DNA of 64,000 nt from JBDTNQ01 sp039933635 (GTDB taxonomy: Bacteria; Acidobacteriota; Vicinamibacteria; Vicinamibacterales; SCN-69-37), in NCBI GenBank assembly GCA_039933635.1, contig JBDTNQ010000007.1, positions 1 to 64,000 of the forward strand, given 5' to 3'. The stretch's first letter is position 1. Each line of letters starts with the position of its first letter. Made by a program: the position numbers and the translations under genes. The notes under the pieces are model-generated. The model saw only the letters and a list, made by a program, of their open reading frames with translations, was not told where the DNA came from and did not search any database. This document shows positions 1-8,271 of the stretch, piece by piece.

Positions 1-1429
1 CGATGGTCAGCGAGAACTGCTGATACATGCGGCCGGTCGTGCCGGGGAAGAACGCCACTGGCACGAACACCGCCACGAGCACGATGCCGATGACCACGAC
101 CGCCGAGAACACCTCGCGCATGGCATCGAGCGCGGCTTCCGGCGCGCTCTTCTTGAACTCGCGCATGTGCCGCTCGACGTTCTCGATCACGACGATCGCA
201 TCGTCGACGACGATGCCGGTCGCGAGCACGATACCGAAAAGCGTCAGCGTGTTGATCGAGAAGCCAAACAGCTTCACGAACGCGAAGGTGCCGATCAGGG
301 ACACCGGGATGGTCACCGCCGGAATGAGCGTGCTGCGCCAGTTCTGCAGGAACAGGAACATCACGAGCACGACGAGGCCGATGGCTTCGGCCAGCGTCTT
401 CAGCACTTCGATGATCGACTCCTGCACGACGACGACGTTGTCGAAGGCGATTTGCGCCTCGAGTCCCGGGGGAAACGTCTTGCGCAGCCGATCGAGCTCG
501 GTCTGGATGCCCTGGAAGGCCTGAATCGCGTTCGCCGTCGGCAGGAGCTGAATGCCCACGCCGGCCGCTTCGACGCCGGCAAAGCGCAGCCGGGACGAGT
601 AGCTCTCAGCGCCGAGCTCGACGCGGCCAATGTCCTTCACGCGGACGAGCGCACCGTCCCGGCCGGCCTTGACGACGACCGACTCGAAGTCCGCGACTTC
701 GCGCAGACGGCCGGCCGCCCGAACGCTCAACTGATAGAGCTGATCGGTCGAGGCTGGCGAATCGCCAATGCTGCCGGCAGCCACCTGCACGTTCTGTTCA
801 CGCAAGGCCCCGGTGACGTCACCAGGGGTCAATCCGCGGGCGGCAAGCTTGTCCGGATCGAGCCACAGACGCATCGCGAACTTGCGCTCGCCGAAGATGA
901 TGACGTTGCCGATGCCGGGCACGCGCTTGAACGCATCCCGCACGTAGAGGTCGACGTAATTACTCAGGAACAGCCCGTCGTACCGGTTGTCCTTGGAATA
1001 GAACCCGATGGCGCCCAGGAAGCCGGACGACGCCTTCGTCACGGCAATGCCGTTGGTCCGAACCTCCGCCGGCATGCGGCCCAACGCCTGGTTGACGCGA
1101 TTCTGCACGTCCACCGCGGCCAGGTCAGGATCGCGGCCGATCTCGAACGTGACGTTGATCGTCGCGAGGCCACTGCTCGTGCTCGAGGACTGCATGTACT
1201 GCATGCCCTCGACGCCGTTGATGACCTGCTCGAGCGGGGTGGTCACCGCGCTCTCGACCGCCTGCGCGTTCGCGCCGGTGTAGAACGCCGTGACGGTCAC
1301 CGCCGGCGGCGTCAGTTCGGGATAGCGGGCAATCGGCAGAATCGGAATCGCGATTGCGCCCGCCAGCATGATCATCAGCGAGCAGACCGTCGCGAGGATC
1401 GGTCTGCGGATGAAGAGCTCTGAGAACAC
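1..1429 (-). CDS. RND multidrug efflux pump inner-membrane subunit (AcrB/MexB family), partial
   Basis: This is the first 476 codons of a proton-driven efflux transporter; the rest lies beyond the left edge. The N terminus VFSELFIRRPILATV and the first transmembrane helix are typical of the HAE1/AcrB family. The periplasmic porter domain follows (NGVEGMQYMQS and DVQNRVNQAL are visible). TM4 carries the proton-relay pair in GIVVDDAIVVIENVER near residue 410. The start is a GTG that overlaps the TAG stop of the adaptor gene by one base (TAGTG), so the two genes are probably translationally coupled. AcrB-type pumps work as trimers with a periplasmic adaptor and an outer-membrane channel. No TolC-like gene is seen here, but it could lie further left. 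The substrate cannot be told from sequence. Confidence 0.95.
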   Translation of the reverse strand, partial: MFSELFIRRPILATVCSLMIMLAGAIAIPILPIARYPELTPPAVTVTAFYTGANAQAVESAVTTPLEQVINGVEGMQYMQSSSTSSGLATINVTFEIGRDPDLAAVDVQNRVNQALGRMPAEVRTNGIAVTKASSGFLGAIGFYSKDNRYDGLFLSNYVDLYVRDAFKRVPGIGNVIIFGERKFAMRLWLDPDKLAARGLTPGDVTGALREQNVQVAAGSIGDSPASTDQLYQLSVRAAGRLREVADFESVVVKAGRDGALVRVKDIGRVELGAESYSSRLRFAGVEAAGVGIQLLPTANAIQAFQGIQTELDRLRKTFPPGLEAQIAFDNVVVVQESIIEVLKTLAEAIGLVVLVMFLFLQNWRSTLIPAVTIPVSLIGTFAFVKLFGFSINTLTLFGIVLATGIVVDDAIVVIENVERHMREFKKSAPEAALDAMREVFSAVVVIGIVLVAVFVPVAFFPGTTGRMYQQFSLTI

Positions 1430-2628
1430 TACGCGCCCCCTGCCCGTCCGGCTCCGGGCGCCGCACCGGTCATGGCCGCGCCTCGAGCCGGCATCGGTGT
1501 CACGGGCGCACCATCGCCAATCTTCTGCACGCCTGAGACGATCAGCTGGTCACCAGCCTTCAGGCCGCTCGTCGCGACGTACTCATTGCCGACGGTCTGA
1601 CCAATGGTCACCGCCCGCTGTTTGGCAACCGTCCCCTGCGCGCCCTTCTCGACGACGAACGCGAAGTACTGACCATTGATGCGGGTGACGCTGACGACGG
1701 GAATCGTCACGCCCGGCGTCGTCTCGAACACGATCTGCACGCGGACGAACTGATCCGTCCGGAAGCGCCCGCCTGACGGCTGCAGTGGGGTCTTCACGAG
1801 AATCGTCTGCGTCGTGTCGTCGACCGACGGCGCGATGAAGCTCACCTTTTCCGTTGCGATCGGCACGCCGTCATCGCCGAGCACGCGGACCGGCAGGCCG
1901 ACCTTGAGGCTCGCCGCCTGCTGCACGGGAATCCCCATGTAGATCTCGAAGTTGCCGGCCTCGTCCACGTTGGTGAGCACCGTGGCCGGGGTCACGCGGT
2001 CGCCCTGGCGCACCGGGATGTCACCCACAACGCCGGCAGTCGGCGCGATCACACGGTAGTACCCGAGCTGCGTCTGCTGCTGCCGGATCTGCGCGTCGCT
2101 CGCCTGGACCTGCGCGTCGGCCGTCTTCTGCTGCGCCTGCGCCTGTTCCAGTTCCTGCTGGCTCATGGCACCAACATCGAAGAGCGTCTTCGCGCGCTGC
2201 GCCTGCTGACGCGCGTAGGCGGCATCGGCCTCGCGGGCGGCGCGCATCGACTCGAGGCTCGCCACGGCGGCCTGCTGTGAGGTGGCGTCGATCGTGAACA
2301 GCGCCGTGCCGGCCGTCACCCGATCGCCGGACTTCACGAGGATGCCCGTCAGAATGCCTTCGACCTGGGGCTGAATCGTCGTGGACTTCCGCGACTTGAT
2401 CGTGCCGATGAATTCCGCGGCGCGTTCAATCGGCTTGTCCGCCAGCGTCACAACCTCGACGGGCAGGCCTTGTGGTGCACCTCCGCCGGCCGCGGCGGCC
2501 GGGGGTGCCTGAGAGGATCCACCGCACGAGGCGGTCAACGCCGCAACGATCGCGACAACGGGAACCCAGGATGATCGGGCGCGCAAGGCAAGGGCCCAGC
2601 GATACCCACTACGTGAGTGTCGTGTCAT
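1429..2628 (-). CDS. RND efflux periplasmic adaptor (AcrA/MexA family) lipoprotein
   Basis: This 399-residue membrane fusion protein would bridge the inner-membrane pump and an outer-membrane channel. After a hydrophobic N-terminal segment there is a lipobox-like LTASC near residue 35, so the mature protein is probably lipid-anchored. A biotinyl-lipoyl-like half follows (PQVEGILTGILVKSGDRV), then an alanine/glutamine-rich coiled-coil hairpin around residues 120-190, the second lipoyl half (VIAPTAGVVGDIPVRQGDRV) and beta-barrel/membrane-proximal domains (GVQKIGDGAPVTP near the end). It is the first gene of a two-gene operon with the pump. The C-terminal tail is rich in Gly and Ala, which is common in such adaptors. 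Confidence 0.95.
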   Translation of the reverse strand: MTRHSRSGYRWALALRARSSWVPVVAIVAALTASCGGSSQAPPAAAAGGGAPQGLPVEVVTLADKPIERAAEFIGTIKSRKSTTIQPQVEGILTGILVKSGDRVTAGTALFTIDATSQQAAVASLESMRAAREADAAYARQQAQRAKTLFDVGAMSQQELEQAQAQQKTADAQVQASDAQIRQQQTQLGYYRVIAPTAGVVGDIPVRQGDRVTPATVLTNVDEAGNFEIYMGIPVQQAASLKVGLPVRVLGDDGVPIATEKVSFIAPSVDDTTQTILVKTPLQPSGGRFRTDQFVRVQIVFETTPGVTIPVVSVTRINGQYFAFVVEKGAQGTVAKQRAVTIGQTVGNEYVATSGLKAGDQLIVSGVQKIGDGAPVTPMPARGAAMTGAAPGAGRAGGA

Positions 2629-2874
2629 AAGAATAAGAACCTTCGACGGGGAGCTATGCAGACCGCAGAGCGGTAAGCTGGTCAGACGCGCGGACTTCTC
2701 GGGCGCTAACCTTCGTTCCGGTCTCCTACGATATCACCCGGACGATTCAAGGTTCAGGTTTGGGCGCAGGCCCGAACGCTCGATTGGTGAACCGCCAGCC
2801 TCTCCTCTCCCCTATACGACGTCTGGAGGACTGGTGGATCGACAAGAGAATGTCCAGCATAAGCTGTTTATTCC
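2629..2874. promoter_or_regulatory. Divergent intergenic region between efflux operon and ECF sigma gene
   Basis: This 246-bp gap separates divergent genes and must hold promoters for both. I see no convincing -35/-10 pair and no clear operator palindrome. No TetR- or MarR-type regulator gene lies next to the pump, so its control cannot be read from this window. Confidence 0.4.
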
Positions 2875-3405
2875 GTGACCGACCTACCCGTCCCCGATGA
2901 CCTCGTGGCAGACGTCTATGCCGAACTGCGCCGCGTGGCCGACGGCTACGTCCGTCGTGAGCGCGCGAACAGCGTGCAGGCGACAGAATTGGTGCACGAG
3001 GCCTATTTACGCCTCGCACGCGACAAACCTGTTGCCTTCGCCAGTCGTTCGCACTTCGTCGCCATCGCGGCGATTGCCATGCGCCGGCTCCTGATCGAAC
3101 GCGCACGGCGCAGGCACGCGGCGAAGCGGGGTGGCGATCAAATCATGGTCACCCTGGACGACACGCTTCTCGCCGCAGGTCCTTCGCCAGAGGCCCTCGA
3201 TCTCATGGCGCTCGATGACGCGTTGTCGCGCCTGGAGACGCTCGACCATCAGCAGGCCCGCATCGTTGAATTGCGATTCTTCGGGGGCCTGTCGGTCGAG
3301 GAAACGGCCGAAGCACTCTCAATATCGCCCGCCACGGTGAAGCGGCATTGGGCAGTCGCCCGAGCCTGGCTGTTGCGCGAACTGAAGGGCGCCGAGCCGT
3401 CGTGA
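2875..3405 (+). CDS. ECF-type RNA polymerase sigma factor
   Basis: A 176-residue sigma-70-family factor. The region 2-like part covers residues 10-60 (VYAELRRVADGYVRRE, then ATELVHEAYLRLA). Region 4 has a helix-turn-helix, LSVEETAEALSISPATVKRHW, near the C terminus. The layout matches the ECF group common in Acidobacteria and Planctomycetes (TIGR02999-like) that typically sits beside a Ser/Thr kinase instead of a classical anti-sigma factor. The start is a GTG at 2875. Its stop overlaps the GTG start of the kinase gene (GTGA), so both are probably translated from one message. The kinase or a partner may control its activity; that is inference. Confidence 0.93.
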   Translation: MTDLPVPDDLVADVYAELRRVADGYVRRERANSVQATELVHEAYLRLARDKPVAFASRSHFVAIAAIAMRRLLIERARRRHAAKRGGDQIMVTLDDTLLAAGPSPEALDLMALDDALSRLETLDHQQARIVELRFFGGLSVEETAEALSISPATVKRHWAVARAWLLRELKGAEPS

Positions 3406-4919
3406 CCGAACCGTTCGATCGCGAGCGATGGGCGCGGGTGACGCGGCTATTCGGTGACGCGCTCGACCGCCCCACCACGGACCGCGAGCCGTTCGTGCGC
3501 CGCGAAGCGGGTGCGGACGCCGCACTGGCCGACGAGGTCCTTTCCCTGCTCGGCAATCACTCGAAGGCCGGCGATTTTCTGGAGCGCCTGCCTGACGACG
3601 CCGCGGGCGCGGCCGAGGCGGCAATCCTCGCCCCGAACGCCCTCGTCGGCCACTACCGGATTCTCGGATTGCTGGGGATGGGCGGCATGGGGGTCGTCTA
3701 CCTGGCCGACGATACGCGGCTAGGCCGCAAGGTCGCTTTGAAGGCGGTAGCGCCCGCACTGGCGGACGATCCGGTGCGCGCCGCGCGGCTGCGCCGCGAG
3801 GCGCGCGCGGCCGCGGCCCTCAATCATCCGGGCATCGCGACGGTACACGCGCTCGAAGAAATCGGCGGACGTCTCTACATCGTTTCGGAGTTCGTCCCGG
3901 GGGAGACGCTGCGCGATGAGTTGTCGCGCGGACCATTGTCGCCACGGCGCGTGCGGGAGGCCGGTATCGACCTGGCCGGCGCACTCGCGAGTGCTCACGA
4001 ACGCGGGGTGATCCACCGCGACCTGAAGCCTGAAAATATCGTGCGCGGCCGGGACGGGCGACTGAAGATTCTGGACTTTGGCCTTGCGCAGATCGCCAGT
4101 GACGTGGCCGACGGGCCGTCACTGACTCGCGACGGCGGCATCCTCGGCACGCCCGCCTATATGTCTCCCGAGCAGATTCGCGGCGACGCACTGGACGGAC
4201 GGTCGGATCTGTTCGCCCTCGGGGTCCTCTTGTACGAGTTGCGCACCGGCGCGCAGCCCTTTGCGGCAGACACGCAGGCTGGCACGTTGGCGCGCATTCT
4301 TCAAGACGACCCGGCACCCATTTCGTCGGACGTGCCGGCCGGAAGCCCGCCCGACGACCTGCCGCTGATCATCGCGCGGCTCCTCGAGAAGATCCCGGGC
4401 CGAAGATTCGCATCCGCCGACACTGTGGTCGCCGTGCTGGAAGGCCGGCCGCTCTCGAACCTGAACGCAGACGCCCAGTCGACGGCAGGTGCGCCGTTGT
4501 GGTGGTGGCAGTTCCATCAGGCCGCGGCGACGGTCGCGTACGCGCTGCTCATGATTCCGCTCTGGCGCCTGCGGCACCTGACTGACGGGGTCAGCGGCAT
4601 GGCACTGTTCCTGGTGGCGCTCGTCGCCGTCGTCGTCTCTGGCGCCCTGCGCCTTCACGGCTGGTTCGGCGCGCGGCAGTATCACGACGCGTGGCGCACT
4701 CAGCGCGCGCGCGGACGCGTCGTGGTCGTGACCGCCGACCTGATCTTCGCGGCGACGCTGCTCGGGGCCGGCGTCCGCACGCTTGGCGTCGACGACCGTC
4801 CGGCGAGCCTGCTCGTCGCCGCCGCCGCCAGCGTGGTCGTCTCCCTGATTGTCGTCGAGCCGGCCACGACCCGCGCCGCCTTCGGCGACGCGCAGGAGAC
4901 GGGAAACCGGGAGTCTTAA
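3402..4919 (+). CDS. Membrane-anchored Ser/Thr protein kinase (PknB/Hanks type)
   Basis: About 505 residues. A short N-terminal region (RERWARVTRLFGDALD) resembles the segment usual before the kinase domain in acidobacterial sigma-linked kinases. The kinase domain has a glycine loop GMGGMGVVY, the VALK lysine, the catalytic HRDLKPEN, DFGLAQ and activation-segment GTPAYMSPEQ, so it should be active. The C-terminal 130 residues contain about four hydrophobic helices, placing the kinase at the membrane. I chose the GTG at 3402, which overlaps the sigma stop by four bases. An upstream in-frame start at 3348 would add 18 residues encoded inside the sigma gene. No PASTA or sensory repeats are visible. 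Confidence 0.93.
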   Translation: MTEPFDRERWARVTRLFGDALDRPTTDREPFVRREAGADAALADEVLSLLGNHSKAGDFLERLPDDAAGAAEAAILAPNALVGHYRILGLLGMGGMGVVYLADDTRLGRKVALKAVAPALADDPVRAARLRREARAAAALNHPGIATVHALEEIGGRLYIVSEFVPGETLRDELSRGPLSPRRVREAGIDLAGALASAHERGVIHRDLKPENIVRGRDGRLKILDFGLAQIASDVADGPSLTRDGGILGTPAYMSPEQIRGDALDGRSDLFALGVLLYELRTGAQPFAADTQAGTLARILQDDPAPISSDVPAGSPPDDLPLIIARLLEKIPGRRFASADTVVAVLEGRPLSNLNADAQSTAGAPLWWWQFHQAAATVAYALLMIPLWRLRHLTDGVSGMALFLVALVAVVVSGALRLHGWFGARQYHDAWRTQRARGRVVVVTADLIFAATLLGAGVRTLGVDDRPASLLVAAAASVVVSLIVVEPATTRAAFGDAQETGNRES

Positions 4920-4931
4920 GACTTCCGGTTT
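4904..4931. terminator. Bidirectional terminator-like palindrome between convergent genes
   Basis: A 28-nt near-perfect inverted repeat begins AAACCGG, has AGTCTTAAGACT at its centre, and ends CCGGTTT, with a single mismatched pair. It overlaps the stop of the kinase gene and lies just past the stop of the opposite-strand gene. Its T-rich and A-rich flanks would suit termination on both strands. Confidence 0.6.
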
Positions 4932-4935
4932 GATT

Positions 4936-5745
4936 TCACAATTGTGATCTCAGCGCTTCCAGCGTTCGTTCCATCGACTCGCGGGCCGCGCTGCGAATGA
5001 GGGGACCGGCGAGGGACTGGAGTCCAAACGGCACGCGGCGGCTGAGGCTGACGGATTCGCATTCCGCTATCACGCCCCCCGCCACGGCCTGATAGCGCCA
5101 GTAGGCGTTGAGACGCCACAGGTACCCGTGGTCCTCTGCCGGCGTCAGTTCCCTCTCGCCTGGAGTCCCGGCGTTCGTCACCTCGGCAATCTTCACCGCC
5201 ACGCTGATGCTCGAGGCGCGGTCGGAATGATCGCGCGTGAAGCGCACCTCGTGCTCTGTGTCGTACACGACCGTGACGAATCGGGTACGCTGCAGCCGCA
5301 GAAACACGCGCATGCCGGCTGGGTCACGCCGAAGCACGGCAGCGCGGAGCAGGTCAGGGCTCGGCGGCGGCGCCTCGGCCAGCGACGCCATCAGCTTCGA
5401 GAGCGTGACACGCGGCAGGAAGATGGCCCCGCGCCAGTGGTGAACACGGGCGTCGGGCACGTCAATCGCGTCACCGGCGCCGTCAGGGCCGTCGATCTCG
5501 TGCGTGACGATTTCGCCGGCGATCAGGGCCCGCCGCTCGGATGCGGCGGCCAAGTCGAAGTCCAGGGCCAGAAACCTCGACGCGTCCGGGCGCTCCGCTC
5601 GACGCCGCTGTTCGACGGCTGCCACGTAGCGATTCCAGCCGTCGACGGCGCCAGCCTTCGGGTCCGACGACGCGAGGACGTCCCCCGCCGCCGCGACTAC
5701 GATCATCACGATGAGCGATCCTGCCAACCCGCGCGTACCGGCCAT
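4936..5745 (-). CDS. Secreted hypothetical protein (possible START/SRPBCC-like fold)
   Basis: A 269-residue protein with a clear N-terminal signal peptide (SLIVMIVVAAAGDVLA). I do not recognise a named family. The later part (YLWRLNAYWRYQAVAGGVIAE, then SLSRRVPFGLQSLAGPLIR) resembles the closing strands and long C-terminal helix of START/SRPBCC lipid-binding folds. Such proteins recur as uncharacterised exported proteins in acidobacterial genomes. A GGAGG lies about ten bases before the ATG. It is divergent from the phosphatidyltransferase gene and convergent with the kinase. The SRPBCC suggestion rests on pattern only. Confidence 0.8.
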   Translation of the reverse strand: MAGTRGLAGSLIVMIVVAAAGDVLASSDPKAGAVDGWNRYVAAVEQRRRAERPDASRFLALDFDLAAASERRALIAGEIVTHEIDGPDGAGDAIDVPDARVHHWRGAIFLPRVTLSKLMASLAEAPPPSPDLLRAAVLRRDPAGMRVFLRLQRTRFVTVVYDTEHEVRFTRDHSDRASSISVAVKIAEVTNAGTPGERELTPAEDHGYLWRLNAYWRYQAVAGGVIAECESVSLSRRVPFGLQSLAGPLIRSAARESMERTLEALRSQL

Positions 5746-5854
5746 GGGCGATTCCCCTCCTGATTCCCAATGCGTGGAATCCGGGCGATCGGGCTCGCCG
5801 GGCGCCGGTGAGCCGTCTTCAGGCGTTTCCGCGCACTCTCAGGCAGGAGGCCCC

Positions 5855-6568
5855 ATGGACGCTATCGCAACCCCTGTCGCCCGACGCGCGGCGCACGCCA
5901 ATCCCATCCGGCTGCAGAACAGTGTGCTCAACACGATCGAGAAACGAACACTGATCTGGTTGGCACATCGAATACCCGCATTCGTGACGTCGGATCACCT
6001 GACGATCCTGGCGCTGATGGCCATGGTCGGCGCCGGCCTGTCGTACTGGTCCGCGCGTGCCACGCCGTTCGGCCTGTGGCTCGTCATCGCCTTTCTCGCG
6101 ATCAATTGGTTCGGTGACAGCCTCGACGGCACGCTCGCCCGCGTGCGACAACAGCCTCGACCGCGCTTCGGCTACTACGTCGACCACGTCGTCGATGCCG
6201 TCGGCGCCGTGTGTCTCTTCGGCGGGTTGGCGGCCTCCGGCTTCATGAGTGCGCCGGTGGCGGCGGTGCTGCTCATCGCCTATTTCCTGCTGTGCCTCGA
6301 GGTCTATCTCGCCACGGTCAGCCTCGGCGAATTCCGGATGAGCTTCTTCGGCGTCGGCCCGACCGAGCTCCGCATCCTGCTGGCCGTCGGCAACGTCGTC
6401 TTGCTGGTCCACCCCACGGTGGTGATTGCGGGCCACGCGTTCAAGCTGTTCGACGTCGGAGGTGTCGTGGGTGCCGCGGGCCTGCTCGGGACGTTCATGT
6501 TCGCCACCATCCGGAACACGCGCACGCTCTATCGCGAAGAGCCGCTGCCACCGCGGGGATCCCGATGA
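5855..6568 (+). CDS. CDP-alcohol phosphatidyltransferase family protein
   Basis: An integral membrane enzyme of about 237 residues that would transfer a phospho-alcohol group from a CDP-linked donor in phospholipid or glycolipid synthesis. The family signature (Asp, two residues, Asp-Gly, two residues, Ala-Arg, then Gly and two spaced Asp) is present as GDSLDGTLAR followed by FGYYVDHVVDAVG. Five to six hydrophobic segments follow. The start was set at 5855 because AGGAGG sits four bases upstream; the open frame extends further upstream but that stretch looks non-coding. The stop overlaps the GtrA start (ATGA). The acceptor alcohol cannot be deduced. Confidence 0.92.
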   Translation: MDAIATPVARRAAHANPIRLQNSVLNTIEKRTLIWLAHRIPAFVTSDHLTILALMAMVGAGLSYWSARATPFGLWLVIAFLAINWFGDSLDGTLARVRQQPRPRFGYYVDHVVDAVGAVCLFGGLAASGFMSAPVAAVLLIAYFLLCLEVYLATVSLGEFRMSFFGVGPTELRILLAVGNVVLLVHPTVVIAGHAFKLFDVGGVVGAAGLLGTFMFATIRNTRTLYREEPLPPRGSR

Positions 6569-6990
6569 CATCGCAGGCGCGTTGGATCCGCTTCGCGATG
6601 GTTGGCGCACTTGGCGTGGTGCTTCAACTGGCGGTCGTGGAAGGGCTCACCGGCCACTGGCAGGTCGACTACCGGTGGGCGACGGTGGTCGGTGTGCTGA
6701 GCGCCGTCGCCCACAACTTCGCGTGGCATCGGCGATGGACGTGGCGCGACCGCCCGGACTCGCGCGGCACCGTGGTGACCTTCCTCGCGTTCGCGGGCGG
6801 CAACGGCCTCGTGTCGCTCGCGGGCAACCTGCTCGTGATGCGCGCGCTGGTCGGCAGCCTGCACACCCCCATCCTCGCCGCCAACATCGTCGCGATCGCG
6901 ACATGCGCGGCGGCGAACTACCTGCTGGCCGACAAGGCGATCTTCCGCATGCCGCCGCACGCGTTCAGGTCTCCGCCGAACCCGCTATGA
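6565..6990 (+). CDS. GtrA family membrane protein
   Basis: A 141-residue protein with four predicted membrane helices, the length and layout of GtrA proteins. These are thought to flip or assist transfer of polyprenyl-linked sugars. The family-like features are RFAMVGALGVVLQLAVVEG at the start, HNFAWHRRWTW after helix two, and a final helix ending NYLLADKAIF. The ATG overlaps the stop of the phosphatidyltransferase by four bases, so the pair is likely translated together and may act in one envelope-lipid or glycan route. Confidence 0.92.
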   Translation: MTSQARWIRFAMVGALGVVLQLAVVEGLTGHWQVDYRWATVVGVLSAVAHNFAWHRRWTWRDRPDSRGTVVTFLAFAGGNGLVSLAGNLLVMRALVGSLHTPILAANIVAIATCAAANYLLADKAIFRMPPHAFRSPPNPL

Positions 6991-7017
6991 TCGACCCAGC
7001 CGGTCTGCGCCGGCCGC

Positions 7018-8271
7018 ATGACAGCGCCTGATTCATCGCCCGCCCACGATCCGTACGCCGCATTCCGCCTGCGTGACTTCCGCAACTACATGGCCGGGAA
7101 CTTTGTGTTCCTCGTCGGCCTCCAGATGCAGAAGGTGGCCATCGGCTGGGAGATCTACGAACGCACGGGATCGGCGCTCCACCTCGGCTACGTCGGCCTG
7201 GCGCAATTCGCCCCACAGTTGCTGCTCGCCCCATTTGCCGGCCACGTCGCGGACGCCTACAACCGCAAGCGCGTGCTGGGCTGGGCGCTGCTCGTCAACG
7301 CCCTGGCGGCGCTGGGCCTCGCCTGGAACGCGATCCATCCGGCGCCGCTCGTGGTTTCGTATTTGCTCCTGATCGCGATCGGCGCGGCGCGCGCCTTCTG
7401 GATGCCCGCGCGGAGCGCCATCCTGCCGCGTATCGTGCCCGTGGCGATCTTCGGTAATGCCGTGTCGTGGTACTCGAGCACGTTCGAGCTGGCAGCGATC
7501 ACGGGCCCGGCGGTCGGCGGGGTGCTGATCGGCATCCTGCGGCAGACCTCGGCCATCTATCTCATCAACGCCGCGGCGGTGATCAGCTTCATCGCGCTGG
7601 TCGCGCGCATTCACTACGAGCCGAACGAGCAGAAGAGCGAGGTCACGCTGAACGCCATGTCGGCGGGCGTCCGCTTCGTCTGGAACTCGAAGATCGTGCT
7701 CGCCGCGATCCTGCTCGATACCTTCGGCGTCCTGTTCGGAGGCGCGACGGCCTTGATGCCCGTGTACGCGAAGGACATCCTGCACGTCGGCCCGCGTGGA
7801 CTTGGATGGCTGCTCGCCGCGCCGTCCGTTGGCGCGGTGACAATGGCCTTCATCCAGGCGCACCGCGGCCCGCTCAGGACGCCTGGACGAACGCTGCTGA
7901 TGGCGGTGGCGGGATTTGGGCTGGTGACGATCCTCTTCGGCCTGTCCACGCACTTCTGGTTCTCACTCCTGATGCTGCTGGCGCTTGGGGCCTTCGACAA
8001 CATCAGCGTCGTGCTGCGCGGCACGCTGGTCCAGGTACTGACACCGGATCACATGCGCGGCCGCGTCTCGTCGTTGAACGGGCTGTTCATCGGCACGTCG
8101 AACGAGCTGGGCGCCTTCGAATCGGGCCTGGCGGCGCAGTGGCTCGGTCCGGTTACATCGGTCGCCGGAGGCGGCTTCGCCACCATCGTCGTGGTCCTTG
8201 GCATCGCGTGGCTCTTCCCGGAGCTCCGTACACTCCGGCGTGACGAGCTCGCGAGACCGCGCACGCCGTGA
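7018..8271 (+). CDS. MFS transporter (MFS_3/EntS-like exporter)
   Basis: A 417-residue major facilitator with about 12 hydrophobic segments. The N terminus FRLRDFRNYMAGNFVFLVG and the loop GHVADAYNRKRVL (MFS motif A position) match the enterobactin-exporter-like MFS_3 group. A second-half helix holds DNISVVLRGTLVQVLTPDHMRGRVSSLN, with DHMRGRVSS as a family-typical stretch. Substrate unknown; no siderophore genes are nearby. The stop overlaps the GTG start of the amidase gene by four bases, so it may be in one operon with the cell-wall genes downstream. Confidence 0.93.
   Translation: MTAPDSSPAHDPYAAFRLRDFRNYMAGNFVFLVGLQMQKVAIGWEIYERTGSALHLGYVGLAQFAPQLLLAPFAGHVADAYNRKRVLGWALLVNALAALGLAWNAIHPAPLVVSYLLLIAIGAARAFWMPARSAILPRIVPVAIFGNAVSWYSSTFELAAITGPAVGGVLIGILRQTSAIYLINAAAVISFIALVARIHYEPNEQKSEVTLNAMSAGVRFVWNSKIVLAAILLDTFGVLFGGATALMPVYAKDILHVGPRGLGWLLAAPSVGAVTMAFIQAHRGPLRTPGRTLLMAVAGFGLVTILFGLSTHFWFSLLMLLALGAFDNISVVLRGTLVQVLTPDHMRGRVSSLNGLFIGTSNELGAFESGLAAQWLGPVTSVAGGGFATIVVVLGIAWLFPELRTLRRDELARPRTP

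Noticed and set aside
167..1423. + strand 418-codon frame
   Set aside because: It lies antisense to the RND pump and has no recognisable domain.
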